DNA from: JANQGH01 sp039177555
GTDB taxonomy: Bacteria; Pseudomonadota; Alphaproteobacteria; DSM-16000; Inquilinaceae
Direction: 5' to 3'
DNA: 64,000 nucleotides
Assembly: GCA_039177555.1 (NCBI GenBank)
Contig: JBCDFV010000009.1
Coordinates: 65,994-129,993, forward strand
Part shown: in pieces, positions 34,319 through 42,986 of the stretch
How the letters are laid out: each line of letters starts with the position of its first letter
How positions within the stretch are numbered: position 1 is the first letter of the stretch
Program-made: the position numbers and the translations under genes
The notes under the pieces: generated by a model
What the model was told of the DNA's origin: nothing
The model's database searches: none
Seen by the model: the letters and a program-made list of their open reading frames with translations, nothing else

Positions 34319-35182
34319 ATGGCCATCGTCAAAGGCGGGCTGATCCAAACGAAACTGCACGGCAGCACCGACGACAGCACCGAACAGATCCGCGACAAGA
34401 TGCTGGCGGCCCACATCCCGTTCATCGAGCGGGCGGGCGAGGCCGGGGTCCAGGTGCTGTGCCTGCAAGAGGTGTTCAACCAGCCCTATTTCTGCCCCTC
34501 GCAGGACGTCAAATGGTACGCCGCCGCAGAGAAAATCCCCGACGGCCCGACCACGAAGTTGATGCAGGAATACGCCAAGAAATACTCCATGGTCATCGTC
34601 GTGCCGATCTATGAGGAGCACATCACCGGCGTCTACTTCAATACCTGCGCCGTGATCGACGCGGACGGCAAATATCTTGGCAAGTTCCGCAAGATCCACA
34701 TCCCGCAGGTGGCCGGCTTTTGGGAGAAGTTCTTCTTCAAGCCCGGCAATCTCGGCTATCCGGTGTTCGACACCGCCTATTGCAAGCTGGGCGTCTATAT
34801 CTGCTATGACCGGCACTTTCCCGAAGGCTGGCGCGCCCTGGCGCTGAACGGGGCGGAATACATCGTCAACCCGTCGGCCACCGTGGCGGGCCTGAGCCAG
34901 TATCTTTGGAAGCTGGAACAGCCGGCCTCGGCCGTCGCCAACGGAGTTTTCATCGGCGCGGTCAACCGTGTGGGCGTTGAAGAGCCGTGGAGCATCGGCC
35001 GGTTCTACGGCTCAAGCTACATCGTCGACCCGCGCGGCAATTTCCTGTGCGAGGCCAGCGAAGACCAGGAAGAGCTGGTGACCGCCGACATGGATCTCGA
35101 CCAGGTGCGCGAAGTGCGCAATCTGTGGCAGTTCATGCGCGACCGGCGGCCAGAGACCTACGACGCGCTGACCGCGCCCTGA
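34319..35182 (+). CDS. Nitrilase-superfamily amidohydrolase, beta-ureidopropionase-like
   Basis: A 287-residue carbon-nitrogen hydrolase. The Glu-Lys-Cys triad is Glu51 (CLQEVFNQPYF), Lys125 (FRKIHIP) and Cys162 (YICYDRHFPEG). The flanking sequence IPQVAGFWEKFFFKPGN and the RHFPEGWRAL stretch point to the beta-ureidopropionase/N-carbamoyl amidohydrolase branch, which hydrolyses N-carbamoyl-beta-alanine and similar ureido acids in pyrimidine or hydantoin breakdown. No dihydropyrimidinase is nearby, so the true substrate is open. Its 3' end overlaps that of the converging LysR gene by 25 bases. Confidence 0.9.
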   Translation: MAIVKGGLIQTKLHGSTDDSTEQIRDKMLAAHIPFIERAGEAGVQVLCLQEVFNQPYFCPSQDVKWYAAAEKIPDGPTTKLMQEYAKKYSMVIVVPIYEEHITGVYFNTCAVIDADGKYLGKFRKIHIPQVAGFWEKFFFKPGNLGYPVFDTAYCKLGVYICYDRHFPEGWRALALNGAEYIVNPSATVAGLSQYLWKLEQPASAVANGVFIGAVNRVGVEEPWSIGRFYGSSYIVDPRGNFLCEASEDQEELVTADMDLDQVREVRNLWQFMRDRRPETYDALTAP

Positions 35183-36081
35183 GGACCTGGCTCCGCCTCG
35201 GCGGCGAGCCGCCAGACCGCCTCTTCGGCTGCCGACTTCGTGCCGCTGAGGCGAACGGCGACGACCGTCAGCACGCTTGACGGCAACTCGTCGCTGAGAT
35301 CGGCGAGTTCGCCCGCGGCGATGTCGCTGGCGCCTAGCGACTCTGGGATCCAGGCGACGCCGACGCCCGACAGGGCCAGTTGCAGCGCGGCCAGCGTCAG
35401 GGCGGTTTCGGCCCTGCGGCGGATGACGTCGCCACCCTTGATCGCCGGGAAGACCTCCTGGCTCAAGACCTGCCCGAGCGACACGTCCGCCGGATAGGCG
35501 ACCACGGCAAGCGGCCCGGCCTTGAGCTGACGTCGGACGGTCTTGAGTTCCGCGCTGGCGATCACCGGGATCAGACGCTCGCTGCGAACCTCGACCTGTT
35601 CCAGGAAGTCCTCGTCCGCCGGCAACGGGTCGGCGACGGACCGGTAGAGCAAGGCGATGTCGGCCTGCTTGGTCATCAGCATGGCGTAACACTCGTCCCG
35701 GTTCGCCGAGCGCAAGCGGATCGAGATGTCCGGATCAGGTGCCAGCCGCTTGACCAGCTCCGGGGCGATCGTGGCCGCGATGGCATGCTGGCTGGTGATC
35801 ACGACGCGGTTCTGGGTTTCGCGGTCCTGACGCTTCAATTCGTAGACCAGGTCGCGCAGGCTGGCGGCCAGTTCCTGCATCTTCTGCTGTTGGTCGCGCA
35901 CGGCCTTGCGCAACTGCACCGGCTTGCGCGACCGGTCGACCAGGTCGACGCCGACATAGCGTTCGATGGTGCGGATGCGGCGCGAAAAGGCCGGCTGAGT
36001 CAGCAGCCGTTGCTCCGCCGCGCGGTTCAGCGACCCAGTTTCCAGCACCGCGAGCAAATCCTCAAGCCACTCTAGTCTCAT
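35158..36081 (-). CDS. LysR family transcriptional regulator
   Basis: A 307-residue regulator. The N-terminal helix-turn-helix (LEDLLAVLETGSLNRAAEQR, then TQPAFSRRIRTIE) is typical, and the effector domain spans about residues 95-295. The frame is open to 36189, but the ATG at 36081 (MRLEWLEDLL) gives the normal LysR N-terminus. It is divergent from the D-cysteine desulfhydrase-family gene, whose start lies 110 bases away, so it probably controls that gene and the racemase-like gene behind it. The 3' end overlaps the nitrilase gene, which is transcribed towards it. Confidence 0.92.
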   Translation of the reverse strand: MRLEWLEDLLAVLETGSLNRAAEQRLLTQPAFSRRIRTIERYVGVDLVDRSRKPVQLRKAVRDQQQKMQELAASLRDLVYELKRQDRETQNRVVITSQHAIAATIAPELVKRLAPDPDISIRLRSANRDECYAMLMTKQADIALLYRSVADPLPADEDFLEQVEVRSERLIPVIASAELKTVRRQLKAGPLAVVAYPADVSLGQVLSQEVFPAIKGGDVIRRRAETALTLAALQLALSGVGVAWIPESLGASDIAAGELADLSDELPSSVLTVVAVRLSGTKSAAEEAVWRLAAEAEPGPQGAVSAS

Positions 36082-36102
36082 ATCGGCTCCTAAGATGCGG
36101 GT

Positions 36103-36138
36103 TGGGCATATTATCCCAGGATTTTTGCATTTGAATGC
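36103..36138. promoter_or_regulatory. Two short dyads in the LysR/desulfhydrase divergent gap
   Basis: TGGG-N8-CCCA (36103-36118) and GCAT-N4-ATGC (36127-36138) lie side by side in the AT-rich middle of the divergent gap. Either could be a LysR binding site; each dyad is short, so the call is tentative. Confidence 0.35.
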
Positions 36139-36191
36139 GGCCTTACGGAAGTCAATACTCACTTCAGGTATTTTAGAAAGGTCTGACACCC

Positions 36192-37220
36192 ATGCATCTT
36201 GCGCGCTTTCCGAGACTCCGCCTGGCCCATCTGCCGACCCCGCTGGAACCGATGAAACGGCTGTCGAAGGAGCTTGGCGGCCCCGAGATCTGGATCAAAC
36301 GCGACGACTGCACCGGTCTGTCGACCGGCGGTAACAAGACCCGCAAGCTTGAGTTCCTGATGGCCGAGGCCGAGGCCGAAGGCGCGGACCTGGTGATTAC
36401 CCAGGGGGCGACCCAGTCAAACCACGCGCGCCAGACGGCCGCGTTTGCCGCCAAGCTGGGCGTGGATTGCCACATCCTGCTGGAAGACCGCACCGGGTCG
36501 ACCGACCCGAACTACAATGAAAACGGCAACGTCTTCCTCGACCATCTGCATGGCGCCACCGCCGAAAAGCGCGGGCCGGGCCTGGACATGAATGCCGAGA
36601 TGGTGGCGGTTGCCGACGGCTTTCGCGAGGGCGGCCGCAAGGTCTACACCATTCCGGGCGGCGGCTCGAACCCGACCGGGGCGCTCGGCTACGTGAATTG
36701 CGCTTTTGAACTGGTGCATCAGGCCAACGATGTGGGTTTGGTGATCGACCGGATCGTGCACGCGACCGGCAGCGCCGGCACCCAGGCCGGCATGATCGTC
36801 GGCCTGAAGGCGATCAACGCCAACATCCCGCTGCTCGGCTTCGGCGTGCGCGCGCCCCAGCCGAAGCAGGAGGAAAGCGTCTACAATCTCGCCGTGCAGA
36901 CGGCCGAGAAGCTGGGCTCGCCCGGCATCGTACGGCGCGAGGACGTGGTCGCGAACACGGACTATGTCGGCGAAGGTTACGGCATCCCGACCGAGGGCAC
37001 TTTGGAGGCGATCGAGATGTTCGCGCAGTTGGAGGGCATTCTTCTGGACCCGGTCTATTCCGGCAAGGGCGCTGCCGGGCTGATCGACTTCATCCGCAAG
37101 GGCCAGTTCAAGAAGGGCGAGAAGATCGTCTTCCTGCACACCGGCGGCGCAGCCGCCCTGTTCGGCTATACTGCCGCCTTCAACTTTAGCGACCGGCCGC
37201 TGGCAGTTGCGGCCGAATAG
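36192..37220 (+). CDS. PLP-dependent lyase, D-cysteine desulfhydrase / L-cysteate sulfo-lyase family
   Basis: A 342-residue fold-type II PLP enzyme. The N-terminus MHLARFPRLRLAHLPTPLEP matches Salmonella DcyD in layout. The PLP lysine is in STGGNKTRKLEF near residue 49, and QGATQSNHARQTAA near 76 contains the cofactor-stacking region. The C-terminal phosphate or ring contact is in FLHTGGAAALFGY. Family members cleave D-cysteine to pyruvate, ammonia and sulfide, or L-cysteate to pyruvate, ammonia and sulfite, and ACC deaminase is close by; sequence alone does not settle which. It is divergent from a LysR regulator and followed after 18 bases by a racemase-like gene. Confidence 0.88.
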   Translation: MHLARFPRLRLAHLPTPLEPMKRLSKELGGPEIWIKRDDCTGLSTGGNKTRKLEFLMAEAEAEGADLVITQGATQSNHARQTAAFAAKLGVDCHILLEDRTGSTDPNYNENGNVFLDHLHGATAEKRGPGLDMNAEMVAVADGFREGGRKVYTIPGGGSNPTGALGYVNCAFELVHQANDVGLVIDRIVHATGSAGTQAGMIVGLKAINANIPLLGFGVRAPQPKQEESVYNLAVQTAEKLGSPGIVRREDVVANTDYVGEGYGIPTEGTLEAIEMFAQLEGILLDPVYSGKGAAGLIDFIRKGQFKKGEKIVFLHTGGAAALFGYTAAFNFSDRPLAVAAE

Positions 37221-37238
37221 GAAGCTCCGAAGCCAACG

Positions 37239-37991
37239 ATGACAGACGGTGCAGCCAAGCGACGGATCGGGGTCTTAGGGGGCATGGGCCCCGAGGCCAC
37301 CGTCCTGTTCATGTCGCGCGTGATCACGCTGACGCCGGCCCGGGACGACCGCGATCACGTGCCCCTGATCGTCGACGACAACACGCAAGTGCCGTCGCGG
37401 ATCAAGGCACTGATCGAAAAAACCGGGGAGGACCCGGCGCCTGTGCTGGCGGAGATGGCGCGCCGTTTGGAAGCGGTCGGGGCCGAGGCGCTGGCGATGC
37501 CGTGCAACACCGCCCACCATTTCGCGCCCGCGATTGTGGATGCCGTCGACATACCGTTCTTGAACATGGTCGACTTGGCGGTCGAGCGCGTCGCGCCATT
37601 GGCCCAGGCCAACAAGCGCGTCGGGCTGCTGGCTTCGCCCGCCGTCCGGCTCATAGGCCTGTTTGACCGGCCCTTCGCCGAACGCGGCATCTCGCTGCTG
37701 TATCCCGACGATGATGACCGTCTGCTCGCGGCAATCCGCGCCATCAAGGTCGACAGCACCGACGCATCGGCGGTTCAGACGCTGCGCGCTGCGGCGGCAG
37801 AACTGACCGCCAAGGGCGCAGAGGTTCTGGTCATCGCCTGTTCGGAGTTTTCGATCATCGCCGATACGGTGGAGAGTTCGGTCGCGGTCGTCGACACGAT
37901 CGACGTTCTGGCGCAAGCGGCGATCGACTTTGCCAGCAACCGAGACGACGGCTCCAACGATACCGACGGCGATTGGCGGATGAGCGCCTGA
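37239..37991 (+). CDS. Aspartate/glutamate racemase family protein
   Basis: A 250-residue two-Cys racemase-type enzyme. The N-terminus RIGVLGGMGPEATVLFMSRV is the family opening. The two catalytic cysteines appear in AMPCNTAHHF near residue 88 and VIACSEFS near residue 204, as in cofactor-free Asp/Glu racemases. It interconverts L and D forms of an amino acid, which together with the D-cysteine desulfhydrase-family enzyme just upstream suggests use of a D-amino acid or related sulfur compound. The two genes are 18 bases apart and surely one operon. The C-terminal 15 residues are acidic and disordered-looking. Confidence 0.9.
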   Translation: MTDGAAKRRIGVLGGMGPEATVLFMSRVITLTPARDDRDHVPLIVDDNTQVPSRIKALIEKTGEDPAPVLAEMARRLEAVGAEALAMPCNTAHHFAPAIVDAVDIPFLNMVDLAVERVAPLAQANKRVGLLASPAVRLIGLFDRPFAERGISLLYPDDDDRLLAAIRAIKVDSTDASAVQTLRAAAAELTAKGAEVLVIACSEFSIIADTVESSVAVVDTIDVLAQAAIDFASNRDDGSNDTDGDWRMSA

Positions 37992-38001
37992 CCAATAGCA
38001 G

Positions 38002-38829
38002 CTACCTGTCGGCTTTGGTCAGCCGCTCGCGAAAGCTCTCCAGTTCGTTCGGGTCCAGCGCCGCCACCTCCCCTTCCGACGGAAAACTGCCAGACGCGAT
38101 GTCTTGGCGGAAGGCCGTCAATGCGCGCACCCGCTCCTCACGAACCTGGCGGTAAAGGCCGGCCAGATCGCCATAGGCCCTGGCGTGTCGGGGCCGGCTG
38201 TCGGTTTCGCCGCAGATATCGGCCATGAACAGGAACAGGACATCCGCATGCCGGCCCGAGCCCAGTGACACGGTGACCAGGCCGCTGCGCTTTGTCAGTT
38301 CCGCCATGACGGGTGCGGGGATCAGTTCGGCCTCGACGGCGAAACCGCCGGCATCTTCCAACCGCTTGAAGCGCCTATAGAGTTCAAACGCCTCGTCCGC
38401 CGTCTTGCCAAAAGCCCGCATGGACCCGACCCAGGTGGATTTGCGCGGCACCAGACCGAGATGGCCCATGACCGGGATGTCCTCCTTGGCCAGCATCTCG
38501 ACAACGGCCGGGCCGCGACTGGTGATGACCGCGTCGGCCCCGGTGGTCAGCGCCCCGATGGCTGCGCGCAGGATCTCGTCGTCGGAGATGTTGTCGGCAA
38601 AGCCGAGCGCGGCCGTAACAAAGACATGCGCGGACCCGCGCCGGACCTCGGCGACATTGCGTGCGCGGCAGATCAGCATTTCGCAGCCTGAGGCTTCGGC
38701 CGCCGCCGCTTCGTCCGCCGTATCGGCCGTGACCTGGCAGAAGGTCTCCTTGCCCTTCGCAGCAATCAGATCGGCGACCGTCAGCTTGCGCAGCGCTGGA
38801 CGCGCGCCCCAGTCATAGATCCGCTTCAT
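38002..38829 (-). CDS. PanB-like (ketopantoate hydroxymethyltransferase family) protein
   Basis: A 275-residue TIM-barrel protein of the 3-methyl-2-oxobutanoate hydroxymethyltransferase family. MGHLGLVPRKSTWVGSMRAFG near residue 145 and LEDAGGFAVEAELIPAPVMAEL near 172 correspond to the PanB motifs, and VTVSLGSG replaces the usual IGIGAG. The N-terminus KLTVADLIAAKGKE replaces the PanB opening. These differences and its place at the end of a ribose-type ABC operon (41 bases after rbsD) suggest a sugar-related aldolase or lyase role rather than pantothenate synthesis; this is inference. The ATG at 38829 with GGAG upstream is preferred to the GTG at 38844. Confidence 0.82.
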   Translation of the reverse strand: MKRIYDWGARPALRKLTVADLIAAKGKETFCQVTADTADEAAAAEASGCEMLICRARNVAEVRRGSAHVFVTAALGFADNISDDEILRAAIGALTTGADAVITSRGPAVVEMLAKEDIPVMGHLGLVPRKSTWVGSMRAFGKTADEAFELYRRFKRLEDAGGFAVEAELIPAPVMAELTKRSGLVTVSLGSGRHADVLFLFMADICGETDSRPRHARAYGDLAGLYRQVREERVRALTAFRQDIASGSFPSEGEVAALDPNELESFRERLTKADR

Positions 38830-38870
38830 GGCCGTGCGCTCCACTCTCTGCGTCTATCGAGACACATCGG

Positions 38871-39326
38871 CTACATCTTGTCGGCGTAATAGTCGGGCGC
38901 GACGGTGCCCGGCTTGCTGAACCATTGCGGCACGTCGACGCCGGAATAGAGCAGGATGTTGCCCCAGGGGTCGAACGCGCCGGTCCGGACGATGGCCTTT
39001 GCCCGACCGGCCAACTCGCCGAGGATCTGCGTGTGCGGAACGGTCTCGTGGTCGGCGTCGGGAAACAGGCGCTTCACAGTCTGGAGCAGCGGCTGGTTGT
39101 TCGTGGTCACGTCGTCGGCATAGGCAACCTTCTCGGCGATGAAGGCATCGGCCACGGCCCCAAGAACGGTCGCCAGATCCGGTACGTCGGGCGCGATCGC
39201 CAGGTCGATCCGCCAGGCATCGGACGGGATCGGGAACCCGGCATCGCAGACGATCAGCAAATCGCCATGGCCCATCGAGGCGATGGCGTGGCTAAGCTCC
39301 GAATTCAACAGGCGTCCGCGTTTCAT
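38871..39326 (-). CDS. rbsD: D-ribose pyranase-like protein (RbsD/FucU family)
   Basis: A 151-residue cytoplasmic mutarotase. The opening MKRGRLLNSELSHAIASMGHGD holds the family His and Asp, CDAGFPIP follows, and VRTGAFDPWGNILLYSGV gives the conserved end. It converts between pyranose and furanose forms of ribose or a related sugar so that the kinase can act. The ATG at 39326 overlaps the rbsK stop by one base (TGATG), and GGGGGA lies upstream, so translation is coupled. FucU members have the same fold, and the sugar cannot be fixed. Confidence 0.9.
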   Translation of the reverse strand: MKRGRLLNSELSHAIASMGHGDLLIVCDAGFPIPSDAWRIDLAIAPDVPDLATVLGAVADAFIAEKVAYADDVTTNNQPLLQTVKRLFPDADHETVPHTQILGELAGRAKAIVRTGAFDPWGNILLYSGVDVPQWFSKPGTVAPDYYADKM

Positions 39327-40273
39327 CACGATTCCCCCTTGGTTGTTCCATAATGGTCTTGGTGAAGCGCCGTGGCTTGCGCGCGCGTCGGCAGTGACGG
39401 GATGACGCCGAGCTTTGTGCAGGCGAGCGCGCCGCAGGCGCAGCCAAACCGCACCGCGTCGAGGACGGACCGCCCCTCGCCCAGCGCCACCGCCAAGCCG
39501 GCATTGAAGGCATCGCCCGCGCCGGTGGTGTCGACGACATCCACGCGGCAGCCGGGCACGATCTCGTCGATGGTGTCGGTCAGAACCAGCGTGCCGCGAT
39601 CGCCCATGGTGACGATCAGGTTGCTGGCACCCCTGCCCCTCAGCTCGAGCGCCAGATCCGGGGTCGGGCGCGGATCGTCCGCTGCCAGCCCGAGCAGAAT
39701 GCGCAGCTCGCTTTCGTTGGGCGTCAGATAGTCGACCGATGCGAACATGTCCGCCGGCACGGCCCGCGCCGGTGCGGGATTGAAGATTGTCGTAACTCCG
39801 TGCTTGCGACCAAGCGCCATCGCCCTCTGGGCCGCCGGCACCGAGATCTCCAGCACCGACATCACGATGTCGCTGGCGGCGATCAGGTCCTCCGCCGTGT
39901 CGACGAAGGCGGGGTCCATCAGCTCGTTCGCACCCATGTCGAGAATGATAAAATTGTCGCCTTCGGTGTTCAGGATGATGAAGCCGACACCCGTGGCGCG
40001 TTCGCCCGTCAGCATCAGATGGTCGGTGCCGACGCCCTCGCGGGCATAAAGCTCCGTGCCGACCTCGCCCAGCTTGTCGTCGCCGATGATCGCCGCCAGC
40101 GACGAGCTTGCGCCCAGCCGGGCGGTGGCAACGGCCTGGTTCGAGCCCTTGCCGCCCGGCCCCATGTCGAAGTCGGAGCCCAGCAAGGTCTGGCCAAACA
40201 CAGGCAGTTCCGGCGTGCGCATGGTCATGCCGACAGCGAAGCTGCCAATCACCGCGATCTTCGGACCTGCCAT
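39326..40273 (-). CDS. rbsK: Ribokinase family sugar kinase
   Basis: A 315-residue PfkB-type kinase. The first PfkB signature appears as MGPGGKGSNQAVATARLG near residue 37 and the second as VDTTGAGDAFNAGLAVALG near 245, with the catalytic Asp in GAGD. PNESELRILLG near 182 is the usual nucleotide-side motif. It phosphorylates ribose or a similar sugar at O5. It lies 37 bases behind the ABC ATPase gene and is coupled to rbsD by a one-base overlap. Other PfkB kinases are possible but the RbsD partner favours ribose-like sugars. Confidence 0.92.
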   Translation of the reverse strand: MAGPKIAVIGSFAVGMTMRTPELPVFGQTLLGSDFDMGPGGKGSNQAVATARLGASSSLAAIIGDDKLGEVGTELYAREGVGTDHLMLTGERATGVGFIILNTEGDNFIILDMGANELMDPAFVDTAEDLIAASDIVMSVLEISVPAAQRAMALGRKHGVTTIFNPAPARAVPADMFASVDYLTPNESELRILLGLAADDPRPTPDLALELRGRGASNLIVTMGDRGTLVLTDTIDEIVPGCRVDVVDTTGAGDAFNAGLAVALGEGRSVLDAVRFGCACGALACTKLGVIPSLPTRAQATALHQDHYGTTKGES

Positions 40274-40310
40274 TCCCGTCCTCCGTCGGCTCGTTGTCCC
40301 TTGGCCGGCA

Positions 40311-41873
40311 CTAGCCGGCCGCCTCCGCCCTGGCCCGCTCCCGTCCCGGCGGCATCGGCCGGGTCACGTCCTGGCCCATGGCGTGCGACAGGATCGTCTC
40401 CTCGTCGATGTCGTCTCCGCTCAGCTCGGCGCGAAGCTTGCCCTGATGCAAGACCAGGATGCGCGAACACTGGCCGATCAGTTCGGGCATTTCTGAGGAT
40501 ACCAACAAGATGCCAACGCCGTCGGCGGCCAGCTTGGCCAAAATGCCGTAGATCTCGGCCTTGGCGCCAACGTCGATGCCGCGTGTCGGCTCGTGCAGGA
40601 CCAGCAAGCTGGGCGTCGTTGCCAGCCCGCGCGCGATGATGATCTTCTGCTGATTGCCGCCGCTGAGGGTGCGGATCTTCTGTTTCAGATGCGCGATGCG
40701 CGCGTCCAGCCGTTTGACATAGCTGTCGCCGACAGTGCGCATCCTGCGGCGGTTCAGGATACCGAGCCGGCTGACTCTGTCGAGGGACGCGGCCACGATG
40801 TTGTCCTGCACGCTCATGGACAAGAGGGCGCCGACCCCGCGCCTGTCGGCCGGAACCAGGGCCATGCCCCCTTTGATGGCGGCCGATGTCGACTGAGGCG
40901 TCAGCGGCCGGCCTTGCAAGGTGACGGTGCCCGTCCGGGGCATCAGCCCGAAGATCGCCGCCGGTAACTCGTCCTTGCCGGAGTCCGGAAGGCCGGCGAC
41001 GCCGACGATCTCGCCGGCACGGACGTTGAACGAGACGCCGTTCAAGGCTGGCTCGGCTGAGAGGTCCTTCACGTCCAAGGCGACCGGCGCATCGGTCAGC
41101 AGCGGTGCCGCGCGTTTCGTCGCGAACTCAACCGTCTTGCCGACCATCGACGCGATCAGATGGGCCGGCGTGACGCTGCCGTCATTGTCGACCGTTTCGA
41201 TATGGCGGCCATCGCGCATCACGCTGATCGTGTCCGCGATGTCGATGACCTCTTCCAGATGGTGCGAGACATAGACGATGGTCACGCCGTCACGCTTCAA
41301 CTGCGCGATGATCTCGAACAGCTTGTCGGTTTCGTTCTTCGACAGGGCCGAGTTCGGTTCGTCCAGCACCAGAATGCGGGCCTCTTGCGAGATCGCCCGG
41401 GCGATTTCGACAAGTTGCTTTTGGGCCACCGACAGATTCACCACCGTGGCGTCGGGGTCGAGGCCGGCGACGCCAAGGCGCTCAAGCTGCTCTCTGGCGG
41501 CGGCCCGGACAGCGCGGCGCCGGATCGGCGAAAACACCGATTGCGCGGCCAGACGGTCGAGCATGACGTTTTCCGCCACGCTCAAATTCGGGCAGAGCGA
41601 CAGTTCCTGATAGACGACCTTGATGCCCAGCCGCTGGCTGGCGTGCGGCGACGGAATGCTGACCGGCTGGCCGTCGAGCAGGATTTCGCCGGCGTCCGGA
41701 TACAGGTCGCCGGCCAAGATGTTCATCAGGGTGCTTTTGCCGGCGCCGTTCTCCCCGATCACGGCGTTCAGTGCGCCGGAGCGAAACGAGAGGCTGACAT
41801 CATCCAGCGCCAACACGCCCGGAAACCGCTTTGTGATGTTCTTGAACGCAACGACGGTTTCAGAGCGCGCCAT
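40311..41873 (-). CDS. Sugar ABC transporter ATP-binding protein, RbsA type (two ABC domains)
   Basis: A 520-residue double ATPase of carbohydrate uptake family 2. The first domain has Walker A GENGAGKSTLMN near residue 41, signature LSVAQKQLVEIARAI (slightly degenerate) and Walker B ILVLDEPNSAL. The second domain has a degenerate Walker A, GLPDSGKDEL near 291, but a good signature LSGGNQQKIIIARGL; such asymmetry is normal for RbsA. It drives the RbsC-type permease. It lies 71 bases behind the binding-protein gene and 37 bases before rbsK, in the same operon. Confidence 0.94.
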   Translation of the reverse strand: MARSETVVAFKNITKRFPGVLALDDVSLSFRSGALNAVIGENGAGKSTLMNILAGDLYPDAGEILLDGQPVSIPSPHASQRLGIKVVYQELSLCPNLSVAENVMLDRLAAQSVFSPIRRRAVRAAAREQLERLGVAGLDPDATVVNLSVAQKQLVEIARAISQEARILVLDEPNSALSKNETDKLFEIIAQLKRDGVTIVYVSHHLEEVIDIADTISVMRDGRHIETVDNDGSVTPAHLIASMVGKTVEFATKRAAPLLTDAPVALDVKDLSAEPALNGVSFNVRAGEIVGVAGLPDSGKDELPAAIFGLMPRTGTVTLQGRPLTPQSTSAAIKGGMALVPADRRGVGALLSMSVQDNIVAASLDRVSRLGILNRRRMRTVGDSYVKRLDARIAHLKQKIRTLSGGNQQKIIIARGLATTPSLLVLHEPTRGIDVGAKAEIYGILAKLAADGVGILLVSSEMPELIGQCSRILVLHQGKLRAELSGDDIDEETILSHAMGQDVTRPMPPGRERARAEAAG

Positions 41874-41944
41874 GGAGGCCCTGCAATGCCACGATTGTCC
41901 CTAGCCGGCGGCGGGACGAGGCCAATCCCCGCCCCGCCAGGCCG

Positions 41945-42934
41945 CTATTCAACGATGACTTCGTCGATGTTTTCAATCGTGTAGATGCCGACGCCGGTGT
42001 CCAGATCGGCGATGGTCTCGCCGTTCAGGAACTGGACGAGCAGGTTCACCGCCTCGAACCCTTGCCGTTCCGGCGCCTGGTCGATGGTGGCCTGGATGGC
42101 GCCCTCCGACACCAGATCGACGGTCTGGTCCAGCAGGTCGAAGCCGACGACCATCACCCGATCCGTCGCACCGTTGCGGTCGACCCACTCGCCCGCGGCC
42201 GGCGTCGAGCAGCATTCCAGCGACAGGATGCCGGTGACGTTGGGGTTGGCCAGCATGGCGTTTTCGATCGACGCGTAGATCTCCTGCGGGTCGGTGCCCG
42301 TGTTCACGGTCTGCACGATCTCGATGCCCGGATAGGCGCCCAGCGCCTCGCGCGCACCAGTCTCGCGATCGATCGACCATTGGGCGGCCGCATCCAAGGT
42401 CGTGATGATGACCACGCCGTTTTCGTCCATGACCGAGCCCATCAGGGCGCCCGCCTCACGGCCAGACTGCACCAGATCCTGGCCGGCGAAGACCAGCCGT
42501 TCGCTTTCCGGGTTGTCGGTGTTGTAGGTCACGACAGGGATGCCGGCCTCGATCACCCGGTTGATCAGCGGCGCCAGGGCGTCGGTGCTGACGGACGAGA
42601 TCGCCAGCCCGTCCATGGTGTCCATCAGGGTCTCGATCTCGCTGATCTGCCCGTCGGCATCGGCACCGACCGGCCCCATGAAGACCGCGTTCACACTGAG
42701 TTCCTCAGACGCCCGAAATACGCCACTGCGAATGAAGGGCGCGAACTCGTTGGAGACGTCGTGATAGGAAACGTAGATGTTGAGTTGGTCGCCAGCAGCA
42801 ACGGCCTCGGCGATGCGATCGGCCAAGGCGAAATCCGCCACGTTGACGCCGTCCTGCGCCTGGGCGGCGCCGATCGGAAGTTGGAACAGCAGTGCCGCGG
42901 CGGCGGCGGTTGCAAGCAGTTTGGTTGATCTCAT
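41945..42934 (-). CDS. Sugar ABC transporter substrate-binding protein, RbsB type
   Basis: A 329-residue periplasmic protein of the Peripla_BP_4 family. The signal peptide is residues 1-26 (LLATAAAAALLFQL, cleavage at AQAQ). GLAISSVSTDALAPLINRVIEAGIPVVTYNTDNP near residue 110-143 is the hinge and sugar-contact region common to ribose, galactose and xylose binding proteins. It delivers a sugar to the RbsC-type permease. GGGAGGG precedes the ATG. Behind its stop lies a weak hairpin (6-base arms at 41910-41915 and 41933-41938). The exact sugar is not known. Confidence 0.93.
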   Translation of the reverse strand: MRSTKLLATAAAAALLFQLPIGAAQAQDGVNVADFALADRIAEAVAAGDQLNIYVSYHDVSNEFAPFIRSGVFRASEELSVNAVFMGPVGADADGQISEIETLMDTMDGLAISSVSTDALAPLINRVIEAGIPVVTYNTDNPESERLVFAGQDLVQSGREAGALMGSVMDENGVVIITTLDAAAQWSIDRETGAREALGAYPGIEIVQTVNTGTDPQEIYASIENAMLANPNVTGILSLECCSTPAAGEWVDRNGATDRVMVVGFDLLDQTVDLVSEGAIQATIDQAPERQGFEAVNLLVQFLNGETIADLDTGVGIYTIENIDEVIVE

Positions 42935-42986
42935 CTTGCCCTCCCTTTGGTGCGGTGAGTTGATGGTTATTCGGTGCCGCCGCTCG

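Noticed and set aside
38002..38829. Genuine pantothenate synthesis gene panB
   Set aside because: Key motifs are altered (VTVSLGSG instead of IGIGAG), panC is absent, and it closes a sugar-uptake operon; only the family name is kept.
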